Origin: Candidatus Poribacteria bacterium
GTDB taxonomy: Bacteria; Poribacteria; WGA-4E; JAJDTR01
NCBI GenBank assembly: GCA_028820655.1
Contig: JAPPIK010000026.1
Span: forward strand, 30,042-94,041
DNA length: 64,000 nucleotides
Direction of reading: 5' to 3'
Shown here: one piece after another, positions 11,656 through 20,197 of the stretch
Position numbering within the stretch: position 1 is the first letter of the stretch
Layout of the letters: each line of letters begins with the position of its first letter
Notes under the pieces: generated by a model
The model's input: only the letters and a program-made list of their open reading frames with translations
Databases searched by the model: none
Told to the model about the DNA's origin: nothing
Translations under genes and position numbers: made by a program

Positions 11656-13068
11656 TTGGATAGTAGAGAAAAATGCCTATTTATTAACAGACAAATGCCA
11701 GAGGGAGGGCTGTTCGCCGGAGAGCAAAGAAACACGCATCCTCACAGCAACACGGCTTGGCGTATCTCCCCGGAACCGTTTTGGATCTCCCAAGGCGAGT
11801 TGGAATGGTTTGAAGCGCTTGGGAGCCATCTTCTGCAGTTTTATCAAGCATGCAATCTCCTATATTCACAAAGCGCTCGCGGTATTCAGCCTTCATGGAT
11901 TGCAGCTTACCTTGACCAAGGCAAGCCGGAAACGGTGATTCAACAGGGGCGGATGAATCGCTTCAAGAGCCAACTCCCGCAAGTCATTCGTCCCGACATC
12001 ATACCGGCTGATGACGGAATGTCTATTACGGAGTTGGATTCCGTACCGGGCGGGATCGGATTTACGGCAAATCTGGCGACGCAGTACGGACAGCTTGATT
12101 ACAATGTTACGGGCGGAAGCAACGGGATGATTCTCGCCTTCGCGGACATGATTCGCTTTACCGCGAAACAGGAATGCCCAACCTTGGCGATTGTCGTTTC
12201 GGACGAAGCCGGTGATTACCGATCCGAAATGGAATGGTTCGCCTCCATTCTTCGCGAGAATTGCCTGAACGCACACACCGTCAAACCGCATGAGATAATT
12301 TTCACGGAACAGGGATTGTGCCTTGAATCCGCACACGGGCACGTTCACATCGACGTTCTCTACCGCTTCTTTGAGTTGTTTGACCTTCCGAACATACCGA
12401 AGGTTGAACTGATGATATACGCGGCAAAGAAGCGCACCATTGTGATGACTCCTCCTCCAAAATCCTATCTTGAGGAAAAGTCGTTATTTGCACTGTTTTG
12501 CCATCCGATGCTGGAACCCTTCTGGCGCAGAGAACTTGGCAAAAAGACCTACCCCTTCTTGAGAGAGGTAATTCCCCAGACCTGGTTGCTGGATCCCAGA
12601 CCGATCCCGCCGCATGCGGTGATCCCGGGTCTTGAAATCGGGAATCTGCCTGTAACGGACTGGCGACAGATCATCTCCGGCACTCAACGCGAGCGTGAAC
12701 TCGCTTTAAAACCATCAGGGTTTTCGGAACTGGCATGGGGAAGCCGAGGCGTTGCGATCGGACACGACCTTTCTACCGAGGATTGGACGACCGCCGTGGA
12801 AAACGCGTTGGATAGCTTTGAGCGGACACCCTACGTACTGCAAAAATTTCACAAAGCCAAACGCGTTCGGATGAGTTACTATGATTTCGACCGCCGGGAC
12901 GTGTTGGAGATGACAGGAAGGCCTCTTCTCCGTCCGTACTACTTTGTGACGGGAGACAAGGTTCGGCTCGGCGGTATTCAGGCCGTGGTGTGCCCAGCGG
13001 ACAAGAAGATTTTGCACGGCATGGTGGATTCTATCATTGTGCCGGGAGCGTTGAGAGCGGATGCGTAG
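11656..13068 (+). CDS. ATP-grasp-like protein (circularly permuted type), function unknown
   Basis: A 470-residue protein. Residues 110-140 include RPDIIPADDGMSITELDSVP, resembling the part of circularly permuted ATP-grasp proteins that reads an Asp/Glu-Leu-Asn/Asp patch, and a glycine-rich GGIGFTANLA follows. Near residues 350-370 LALKPSG...GSRGVAIG resembles the ATP-contacting Lys/Gly loop, and YVLQKFHKAKRV near 393 the second ATP-contact strand. A peptide- or amine-ligase activity (glutathionylspermidine-synthase-like superfamily) is inferred, not shown. The start chosen is TTG with GCAGGAG 8 nt upstream; an ATG 39 nt later is the alternative. PhyH and Gfo/Idh genes follow on the same strand. 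Confidence 0.5.
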   Translation: MDSREKCLFINRQMPEGGLFAGEQRNTHPHSNTAWRISPEPFWISQGELEWFEALGSHLLQFYQACNLLYSQSARGIQPSWIAAYLDQGKPETVIQQGRMNRFKSQLPQVIRPDIIPADDGMSITELDSVPGGIGFTANLATQYGQLDYNVTGGSNGMILAFADMIRFTAKQECPTLAIVVSDEAGDYRSEMEWFASILRENCLNAHTVKPHEIIFTEQGLCLESAHGHVHIDVLYRFFELFDLPNIPKVELMIYAAKKRTIVMTPPPKSYLEEKSLFALFCHPMLEPFWRRELGKKTYPFLREVIPQTWLLDPRPIPPHAVIPGLEIGNLPVTDWRQIISGTQRERELALKPSGFSELAWGSRGVAIGHDLSTEDWTTAVENALDSFERTPYVLQKFHKAKRVRMSYYDFDRRDVLEMTGRPLLRPYYFVTGDKVRLGGIQAVVCPADKKILHGMVDSIIVPGALRADA

Positions 13069-13119
13069 GGCAATCCGAAAACCTCTCTTTTAGATAATGT
13101 TGAAGGAGCGTACACACAC

Positions 13120-13266
13120 CATTGACACGCAATTGTGGGCAGGGGATCTCTATCGTGCTCATTAATCATTGGCTTGATCGCCGTGCGCACCTTACAAGGA
13201 GTGGTGGGCAGGGGCTCTCTATCGCACTCGCTATCCGCTCGTTTGATTCCACCCTACTAAGGAGGC
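13120..13266. repeat. Two dispersed-repeat copies upstream of the PhyH gene
   Basis: Two related stretches, about 13138-13190 and 13205-13258, share the order GGGCAGGGG, CTCTATCG, (G/C)CTC or ACTC, TTGAT and then CACC(T/C)TAC followed by AAGGAG. They belong to the family seen at many places in the window. The frame is open through them into the PhyH gene, which artificially lengthens that gene; the second copy also supplies the AAGGAGG that probably serves PhyH translation. Confidence 0.6.
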
Positions 13267-13280
13267 AGATTCTTCGGCAG

Positions 13281-14117
13281 ATGCAGTTATCGAGAGCACA
13301 ACTTCATGAGTTCCGAAACGACGGGTGTATCTGGTTTGAGGGATTTTTTACACCGCGGGAGGTGCGGGCGTTGCAGCTCGAACTGGCGCGGATGTACGAT
13401 GTCGAATTGAAATCCGGAAGGGGAATTAACTGCGCCGTTCAAGAGGATGGAACAGAACGAGACGATCATGGAAAACGGCAGAACCTTCAAGTGATTCCGT
13501 TGAACAATCGAAGCGATCTATTCAAGGCGCTCGCATTCAACTCAAAAGTGCTATTCGTCGTGGAGCAACTCATCGGGGACGATTTCGCGCTGGCAATCGA
13601 TCAAGCGTTTTGGAAGCCGCCCAAGGTGGGCACCGGTACAAACTGGCATCAGGACAATGCCTATTTTAAGATTTCCGACCCGTTACGCGGCACCGCGATG
13701 TGGATTGCGATTCATGACGCGAACGTTGAAAACGGATGTCTGCACGTGATTCCCGGAAGTCACCGAGAATCTTACGTTCACTACCGAGATCCGCTGAGCG
13801 ATCATCACATCCGATGCGATCCGCCGGAAGACCGTGCCGTCCCCGTCGAATTGGAAGCGGGCGGGGTTGTGTTCTTTTGTTACGGCGTGGCGCACTGCAC
13901 GAAGTCCAATCTCTCCGATTCGGATCGGGCAGGCGTTGCCCTCCATTTCCTTCACAACGATTTTGGCGGCGTAGAAGAGTCGAAACAAGACATAACGACT
14001 CGGCCCATGCTGCGGGGTCCCCGCGCGACGGGAGGCAAAGCCGAATTTGGCGAACGGTTTGAAGGTAGATGGGAGGAGATGGTTGAACGAGTTTTGACGC
14101 AAGCGGAGAATTCTTAG
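13281..14117 (+). CDS. Phytanoyl-CoA dioxygenase family protein (PhyH)
   Basis: A 278-residue Fe(II)/2-oxoglutarate oxygenase. The first two iron ligands are the HxD pair in WHQDNAY (H123, D125 counted from the ATG at 13281), the third is probably H205 in VAHCTKSN, and the 2-oxoglutarate-binding Arg is likely in DSDRAGVALHF. The frame is open for 53 more codons upstream, but those encode the dispersed repeat (LSIALAIRSFD), so the ATG at 13281 with AAGGAGG 15 nt upstream is preferred. Gfo/Idh follows after 8 nt, so the two probably act in one pathway. PhyH expansions are typical of several sponge-associated and marine phyla. The substrate is unknown. Confidence 0.88.
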   Translation: MQLSRAQLHEFRNDGCIWFEGFFTPREVRALQLELARMYDVELKSGRGINCAVQEDGTERDDHGKRQNLQVIPLNNRSDLFKALAFNSKVLFVVEQLIGDDFALAIDQAFWKPPKVGTGTNWHQDNAYFKISDPLRGTAMWIAIHDANVENGCLHVIPGSHRESYVHYRDPLSDHHIRCDPPEDRAVPVELEAGGVVFFCYGVAHCTKSNLSDSDRAGVALHFLHNDFGGVEESKQDITTRPMLRGPRATGGKAEFGERFEGRWEEMVERVLTQAENS

Positions 14118-14125
14118 GAGGAGAT

Positions 14126-15175
14126 TTGGTACGGATCGGAATTGTTGGCATCGGTTTCATGGGGATGATTCACTACTACGGCATCAGGAAGGTTTCCGGT
14201 GCCGAGGTCGTCGCGATCTGTACGCGCGATCCGAAAAAACTTGAGGGCGATTGGACTTCCATTCAGGGAAATTTCGGGCCAAGGGGCGGTATTGAGGATC
14301 TTTCCCATCTGCGAAGATACAGTCGAATTGAAGACTTTCTTGCCGATCCGGATATCGACTTGGTGGACATCTGCCTACCGGTACAGCTGCACAAGGCGGT
14401 TAGTGTCGCTGCGCTGGAAGCCGGAAAACATGTGCTCGTCGAGAAACCGATCTCGATTCGGCTTGACGATGCCACCGAGATGGTCGAGGTCGGGAATGCG
14501 AGCGGCCGACACCTCATGGTGGCGCATGTGCTTCCCTTCTTCGCCGAATTCGCTTATGCGAAAAACGCCGTCGAGAGCGGGGACTACGGACAACTGCTTG
14601 GAGCGTATTTCAAACGAGTCATTTCCAAGCGGAAGGAGGCATTCGATTTAGAGGAAGTGGAGCGGAGCGGCGGACCGGGGATTGACCTGCACATCCACGA
14701 CACCCACTTCATCCAACTGCTCTGCGGCGTGCCCGATGCCGTATTCTCCCGAGGAACACTGGCAACCGAGAATCTCGCCACTTCTCTGACAACGCAGTAT
14801 ATCTATAACGGCAAAGATCTTTCAATTAGCTGCTCGTCGGGAGGGATGTCCCAAAGCGGACGCGCATTCTCGCACGGCTTCGAGATCTACCTGGAGAAAG
14901 CCACTTTGCTTTATGAGTTTGCCACGCTCGGCGGTCAGCCTGCGACTTCGATGCCGCTTACGCTGCTGACGGAGGCTGGAGGGGTTCAGCAGGTCGATCT
15001 CGGGGAGACAGGACCCATAGACGCCTTCACCGACGAAATTCAGTGCGCCGTTGATGCAATCGGTGGCGGCTACGAACCGACGGCGCTATCGGCGGCCGGC
15101 GCACGAGATGCATTGGCGCTCTGTTATCGGGAAGCCGAATCGGTCAAGACAGGACAGATTGTTTCGGTTTCGTGA
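14126..15175 (+). CDS. Gfo/Idh/MocA-family NAD(P)-dependent oxidoreductase
   Basis: A 349-residue dehydrogenase with the N-terminal Rossmann loop GIVGIGFMG (residues 4-12), the segment DLVDICLPVQLHKAV near residue 78, and the catalytic EKP in GKHVLVEKPIS near residue 103. The C-terminal domain has LHIHDTHFIQLLCG near residue 190, where the HxxDxxxxL-type histidine lies. Typical substrates are sugars or cyclitols; the specific one cannot be read. The start is TTG, preceded closely by TAGGAGGAGA; a later ATG would cut into the Rossmann fold. It is co-transcribed with PhyH. Confidence 0.9.
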   Translation: MVRIGIVGIGFMGMIHYYGIRKVSGAEVVAICTRDPKKLEGDWTSIQGNFGPRGGIEDLSHLRRYSRIEDFLADPDIDLVDICLPVQLHKAVSVAALEAGKHVLVEKPISIRLDDATEMVEVGNASGRHLMVAHVLPFFAEFAYAKNAVESGDYGQLLGAYFKRVISKRKEAFDLEEVERSGGPGIDLHIHDTHFIQLLCGVPDAVFSRGTLATENLATSLTTQYIYNGKDLSISCSSGGMSQSGRAFSHGFEIYLEKATLLYEFATLGGQPATSMPLTLLTEAGGVQQVDLGETGPIDAFTDEIQCAVDAIGGGYEPTALSAAGARDALALCYREAESVKTGQIVSVS

Positions 15176-15416
15176 GAGCAACGAGAGATGAAATCTAGGG
15201 TTGTAGGGTAACCGGGTTTAAAAAAACTGAAGCGTTTGATTTCTAATCCAAATTCTCTAAAATGACAGTGCATAAACCGCGAATGGCGACGGTTCGGGTC
15301 GCGATTCGGAGATCGCTCCAACAGCGTAACCGCACAAGTTCTAGCTACACGGTTGTTTCACTCTAATCATTATTTTCAAACGAAATGGTATAGCCAATTC
15401 AGCAAGCCCCATCTCG

Positions 15417-16580
15417 ATGTACCCCTTTCACTCACTCAGCGACCTAGGCGAGGTCTTTGTCCCCGCACAATTCAGAGAACTCGTCTCGAACGCTGCCTCC
15501 CTTAAACACTTTTCATACGGTGACCTTGGGCAACTCGACCGCATCTTCACACACCTGCGGCGCGGCGGCGCGGCGGTGCTCTCGGGAAGACGGGATCGGA
15601 TCGAGGAGGTTGTGGATTATGCGGAACGAAAGAAAAAGGAACTCGCGCCGCGAAAAGAAAAACCGGGACGCCGACGAGGTTTCAACTCGCGCGAGAAACG
15701 TCCAAACCGCAACGAAAGCGCATCGGCGATTTCGCGCTTGATGTGTTATGCGGACGAATTCGGCAATCTACAAATCGATCCGCCTTCCAACCTTCCGTAT
15801 CTGCTTGAGTTACTTGGAGAAAACCCTGGCGCGAACGAGGGGCATCCGTTTCTATTGCCGATAACATCCTTTCAGAAGCTCGAGTCGGCGCTCTCTGAAG
15901 AATATCCGATACCGGCGCTCGGCAGTTCTTTGGTCGCATTTGAGAATGTGTTGGCGCCGCGTTCACAGGAGACAATCGCGTGTTTCCAAGATGGACTTCA
16001 ATCAATCAAGAGGCATTTGCCAAGACAGACGGCGGACGTGCTAGAGGTAGGATGTGGAAGTGGTTGTTTGACGCTATTGGCAGCGCAGGAATTAGCGGAT
16101 TTGGAGGCGAAGATTTATGCGTCGGATCTGTTGCCGGAAGCGGTTGCGACGACCCGATATAACGTGACACGTAACTCAAACCACGCGGGATTAATTCAGT
16201 TGCTGCCGGCGGCGGACCTTTTTGATTCGGTTTCCGCAGGGCACCGTTTCAATCTCATTATCTTTAATGCTCCGTGGGTGGTTTCGCGGGCGCGAAATCG
16301 GGCGGAACTTGCTATTCATGACGAAGGGCAGCGCATTTTAAGCAGATTTTTCGACGACGTTCCGCAATACCTAGAGCCGGATGGACGGATAATCCTCGGA
16401 TATGCGGATGCCTCTGGTCCCAAGGCGATCGAAAGTCTGGAAGAAATCATCAGTAACGCTGGATTTGGCGTGGAAAGCCGGCACACCAAGCGGGTCGCAA
16501 CGCACAGGGCGAAACGGAAATGGGAGCATATAACGGTCTATGAATTGACGCGATGTTCATCATCTTTAACACTGAATTAG
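15417..16580 (+). CDS. Class I SAM-dependent methyltransferase
   Basis: A 387-residue protein. SAM motif I is VLEVGCGSGCLTLLAA at about residues 208-223, motif II carries an acidic YASDLL near residue 235, and the catalytic-loop equivalent is NAPW near residues 283-286, comparable to the NPPY of PrmC/HemK and rRNA methyltransferases but with an altered second and fourth residue. Residues 60-105 are strongly basic (KKKELAPRKEKPGRRRG), suggesting nucleic-acid or ribosome contact. Substrate unknown. A 241-nt gap with a GCGATTCGGAGATCGC palindrome at 15301-15316 separates it from the Gfo/Idh gene. Confidence 0.8.
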   Translation: MYPFHSLSDLGEVFVPAQFRELVSNAASLKHFSYGDLGQLDRIFTHLRRGGAAVLSGRRDRIEEVVDYAERKKKELAPRKEKPGRRRGFNSREKRPNRNESASAISRLMCYADEFGNLQIDPPSNLPYLLELLGENPGANEGHPFLLPITSFQKLESALSEEYPIPALGSSLVAFENVLAPRSQETIACFQDGLQSIKRHLPRQTADVLEVGCGSGCLTLLAAQELADLEAKIYASDLLPEAVATTRYNVTRNSNHAGLIQLLPAADLFDSVSAGHRFNLIIFNAPWVVSRARNRAELAIHDEGQRILSRFFDDVPQYLEPDGRIILGYADASGPKAIESLEEIISNAGFGVESRHTKRVATHRAKRKWEHITVYELTRCSSSLTLN

Positions 16581-16632
16581 GATTGACGTTAATCCGGCCC
16601 GCGCCGGGTTCGCGCAAAAATGGAGGAAAATT

Positions 16633-17501
16633 GTGCAGAAGCAGAACCTACCAAGGCTACTTTTGACTAGGACGGAAGCACGTAAGGGACTACAAGCGCA
16701 AATCGAGAAAGGGGAGAAACTTTCTGCTCAGACGATTAGTTCTCAAGAAAAATTGAGTCAGGCTCAAGATGATTTCAGTAACTGGTCAATATTCAATGAA
16801 ACTCTTCTTAAGAAATTTTTTTCTGATACTTCGGTTGCAGATTCCTACCATAGTCTCCACACTACCGCATTTGTGATACGGTCGTTTGAAACTTTCTCAG
16901 ACAAGTTAGAGAGGTACAAAAGAAACGTGAACAAACACATCAAGCGTTTGAACGGAATTTGTGATCAACTTGCTCTATACGAAGACCCATCAACCATCCC
17001 AAGCATGGCGGCGGAAACTCAAAGGTTGCAAAAGTTCCTACTAGGACTTTTGGAAACGAAGTTTTCATCGTGCACGGGCGCAACGATGGGGCTAAAGCAA
17101 CGGTCGCTAGGTTTGTAGAGACTCTCGGAATAAAGGCAACTATACTTCACGAACAGCCCAGCAGCGGTCTAACGATTATTGAGAAAATTGAAAAATATGC
17201 GGAAAAGGCAGGCTTTGCGATTGTCATGATTACGCCGGACGATCTTGGTAGCTTAAAAGATTACCGAGATGAGGAACCAAATCCTAGAGCGCGACAGAAC
17301 GTTGTCTTTGAACTGGGCTATTTCATGGGAAAACTAGGCAGTGAAAGAGTCTGTCCACTTTTCAAAGGTGAGGTAGAGAAACCTTCGGACATAGACGGCA
17401 TAGTCTACGTTCCCATGGATACTTCCGGTGGGTGGAAATTAAAATTAGCTCAAGAAATGAAGCAGGCGGGGCTGCCGATTGATATGAACAAGCTTTTATA
17501 A
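16633..17501 (+). pseudogene. TIR-like nucleotide-binding protein (CAP12/Pycsar-type TIR), frameshifted
   Basis: Two overlapping frames make one protein of about 289 residues. Positions 16633-17040 (GTG start, GGAGGA upstream) encode a helical N-terminus (LTRTEARKGLQAQIEKGEKL...FSNWSIFNETLLKKFF). The next frame, -1 relative to it, encodes FIVHGRNDGAKATVARFVE, FAIVMITPDDLG, ARQNVVFELGYFMGKLG, VCPLF and DIDGIVYVPMD, which are characteristic of the TIR-like family of predicted nucleotide-binding proteins (Pfam PF10137). In CBASS and Pycsar systems this type of domain degrades NAD as an antiphage effector. The switch is near 17040-17050; no canonical slippery heptamer is present, so mutation or a sequencing error is likelier than programmed shifting. 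No cyclase gene lies beside it. Confidence 0.75.
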
Positions 17502-17644
17502 TACGGATAATCATATAGAGCCTGTTTGAATATTCGATTGCCAAGCAATTGTTGGTCATTTGATAACCGGCTTTCTATGGCAAAAAAATGACCCAAAATT
17601 CGTGTGGGGCGCGAGGCTTAGGCAAGCAGGGACTCGGTGTTTTT

Positions 17645-17966
17645 CTCAAGTAACACTCGGCATTGCACTCCTCTGGAGTGCAGACGCGGGAAGGAATCGT
17701 GTTCTATTGACATCTCACTCCTCTGGAGTGCAAACCAGACCACGAAGGAACATTTTTTTCGGCTCGTCATTGAGCGAAAAAGAAGTGTAACTTTCTAAAT
17801 GAATTTATCCGACAGGGATAATGGCGCACTCTCAAGTAATGCTCGACATTGCACTCCGCTGGAGTGCAGACGCGGGCAGGAATCGTGTTCTATTGACATC
17901 TCACTCCTCTGGAGTGAAACAATCCTACGACGGGTCGTATTTTCAAATCGCCCCGCTGGAGTGAAC
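17645..17966. repeat. Duplicated 86-nt block with GCACTCC/GGAGTGC palindromes
   Basis: Positions 17645-17730 and 17831-17916 are near-identical 86-nt direct copies. Each contains two palindromes of the form GCACTCC-TCT/GCT-GGAGTGC (17665-17681, about 17715-17731, 17850-17866, about 17901-17917), and a half-site is at about 17952-17964. The same palindrome recurs at 61553-61569, about 61893-61909 and 63551-63567. The rest of 17502-18303 has no supported gene. Confidence 0.75.
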
Positions 17967-18080
17967 CCATTCTAGGTAGGAAGGTACGGTTTATCAAAAC
18001 CTGTCGTAGAGCAAATAATTAGGTGTAATTTGTGGCTAAAAATCATTTCGAAAGGTATGATGGAATGCTTCAGACTCACT

Positions 18081-18165
18081 AAGATGTCTATCGCGCTCAT
18101 TATCCATTTGCTTGATGTCCGTTGGGGCTTAGAGAGGCTGGTGCGCAGTGCGCACCCTACAGGAT
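18081..18165. repeat. Dispersed repeat plus GGTGCGCAGTGCGCACC palindrome
   Basis: A copy of the TCTATCGCGCTCAT...TTGAT-type repeat (18085-18122) is followed by the palindrome at 18140-18156 and CCTAC. The 26 nt around the palindrome (from AGGCTGG to CCTAC) recur exactly at 22836-22860, and a version with both arms changed in a pair-preserving way (GGTGGGC/GCCCACC) is at 4313-4329. Confidence 0.65.
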
Positions 18166-18303
18166 GCATCTTGCATGAAGCTCAGAGGAAAACAACCTAC
18201 GACACCCATCATCTCTCTATTCCTTGCCAGACCTCGAACCTGATTAGGCACTGCGACCATATTACGCGGGGATTGTGCTGGCACCTTCGTGGCAGCTCTC
18301 CCT

Positions 18304-19881
18304 TCATTCAATCCAAATCTGCCTGAAGTACCGCCATAGCGTCGGATGCAACTTCAGATTTTTTACGTGTCTGTTTGTTATGACGGCTTTCTTGGAATGT
18401 GCGATTGGGACCCACGGGACATCGCTGTGGAAGATTTTCTGCGCCTTCTTGTAGAGTTCAATCCGCTTTTCGCGGTCGGTGATCGACCTCGCTTGATCGA
18501 GAACCTCCTGCATAGCGTCGCTTCGATAGAAGGAGATGTTGCCCGCCGGTTTTTCGGCTGCGGATTTGCTCAGTAGATAGTAGAAGAAGTTGTCGGGGTC
18601 GCCGAGGTCTGCGGACCAGCCCAGCATGGCGATGTCGTGCTCGCCGTATTTCGTTTTTTCAAGGTATGTGCCCCAGTCGAAGGTCACAATCTTAGTCTCA
18701 ATTCCGACGCGCCGCAGATCGGACTGCATCACCTCGGCTAGCGCTCGACCATCGGGGATGTAGGGTCTCGGCACCGGCAACGCCCACAAGGTGGTCGTAA
18801 AGCCGTCCGGATAACCGGCTTCCACCAACAGTTGTTTAGCCCTCTCCGGATCGTAGGCGTAATCCTCAATCCCGTCATCATAGCTCCACATCGTCGGCGG
18901 AATGGGATTCTTGGCGGGTATGCCCATGCCTTGATAGAGATGCTCGACAATTGCCGGTTTGTTTATGGCGTGGTTTATTGCCAAACGGACCTTGAGGTTG
19001 TCCAGCGGCTTTTTTTCCATATTAAACGCAAGGTAACCCACATTCATACCGGGTCCTTCAACAACGTTGAGGTTCGGATCCTGACGGATCTGGGGCAAAT
19101 CATCGGGATTCGGGAACTCCATTATATCGATGCTGCCGTTCTGCAATTCAATGAGCCGCACTGAATTGTCCGGAATCGATCGAAAAATGATGCGGTCCAG
19201 ATGGGGGCGTCCGCCCCAGTAATCCTTGTTCACTTCGAGAACGACTTTATCTCCCCGATCCCAGCGCACAAACTTGAAAGCGCCGGTTCCAACGGGGTGA
19301 TTGGTGTAGTCCTCGCCCCACTTTCTTACCGCGCTTGGGCTGACAATCGAGAACGGCCCCATGGCTAGCGTAGCGATGAAGGGTGCGTAGGGTTGGTTGA
19401 GAGTTATCTGAATAGTATAGTCGTCCAAGGCGACAATCTTCTCTACGATATCAGCCAGCCCGGTGTACGACCAGTAAATGGGCGTGCCGCCGACGTTGTG
19501 GAAGGGGTGATTCGGATCATGTTGACGGTTCAATGAGAACAACACCGCATCCGCATTGAATTCCGTACCGTCGTGAAACTCCACGCCTTTTCGCAGGTAG
19601 AATGTCCACGTCAGAGCATCTTCCGACGATTCCCACGATTTGGCTAGAGCGGGCTCAACCTCTGTGCTTTCATCCTGGTATTGAACCAATGTGTCGTAGA
19701 TGTTTTCGCACACTTTGAAGGATTCGCCATCTTCTTCATGCGCCGGGTCCAACCCCACGGAATCCCCGCCGCGACCGAAAATCAGCGTACCTCCAATGAC
19801 AGGTGTGCTCGCGGAACCGTTTACCGTATAGACAGAAACCAATAGAACCAATGTTATAAGTGCCGACAGGCGTTCTCTCAT
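18304..19881 (-). CDS. ABC transporter substrate-binding protein, peptide/nickel family 5
   Basis: A 525-residue periplasmic protein. Residues 1-24 are a Sec signal peptide (RERLSALITLVLLVSVYTV) without a lipobox cysteine. The mature part has the family 5 (SBP_bac_5, DppA/OppA-like) pattern: GGDSVGLDPAHEEDGES, LRKGVEFHDGTEFNADAVLFS near residue 105, VRLAINHAINKPAIV near 300 and the C-terminal VPWVPIAHSKKA. It would deliver a peptide or similar solute to an inner-membrane ABC importer, but no permease or ATPase gene is adjacent, so the partner is elsewhere. The start is supported by AAGGAG 7 nt before the ATG. Confidence 0.93.
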   Translation of the reverse strand: MRERLSALITLVLLVSVYTVNGSASTPVIGGTLIFGRGGDSVGLDPAHEEDGESFKVCENIYDTLVQYQDESTEVEPALAKSWESSEDALTWTFYLRKGVEFHDGTEFNADAVLFSLNRQHDPNHPFHNVGGTPIYWSYTGLADIVEKIVALDDYTIQITLNQPYAPFIATLAMGPFSIVSPSAVRKWGEDYTNHPVGTGAFKFVRWDRGDKVVLEVNKDYWGGRPHLDRIIFRSIPDNSVRLIELQNGSIDIMEFPNPDDLPQIRQDPNLNVVEGPGMNVGYLAFNMEKKPLDNLKVRLAINHAINKPAIVEHLYQGMGIPAKNPIPPTMWSYDDGIEDYAYDPERAKQLLVEAGYPDGFTTTLWALPVPRPYIPDGRALAEVMQSDLRRVGIETKIVTFDWGTYLEKTKYGEHDIAMLGWSADLGDPDNFFYYLLSKSAAEKPAGNISFYRSDAMQEVLDQARSITDREKRIELYKKAQKIFHSDVPWVPIAHSKKAVITNRHVKNLKLHPTLWRYFRQIWIE

Positions 19882-20197
19882 AGGTTACTCCTTTGCTGTT
19901 GACAGATGTCATCATGTCATTAGAACATAGTGTGGATATCAGCCGAAAATAGTACCTTGTTAATGGTGCTCTGTCAAACAAATCTCATGACCCTATATCG
20001 GAGTTATCCGCATGCTATGTTCCGACTACTAAAGGTCATTTTATAGAATCGACGGATGAACGAAGGTTGATGGTGAAACCGAATCGACTCCAGGAACATT
20101 CTTACGTCAAGCGTGTGTAGACGTGTGCGAGAACACAGGGACTCGATGGAATGCTTAGAATTGTCTCACGTCATTATAGGAAAGGTTGGACGGAAAT
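19882..20197. other. 316-nt divergent intergenic region
   Basis: It lies between the minus-strand binding-protein gene and the plus-strand msrP gene and so should contain both promoters. No repeat, RNA gene or convincing operator could be recognised in it. Confidence 0.4.

Noticed and set aside
17035..17060. Programmed -1 frameshift in the TIR-like gene
   Set aside because: No X-XXY-YYZ heptamer in the zero frame and no clear downstream stimulatory hairpin.
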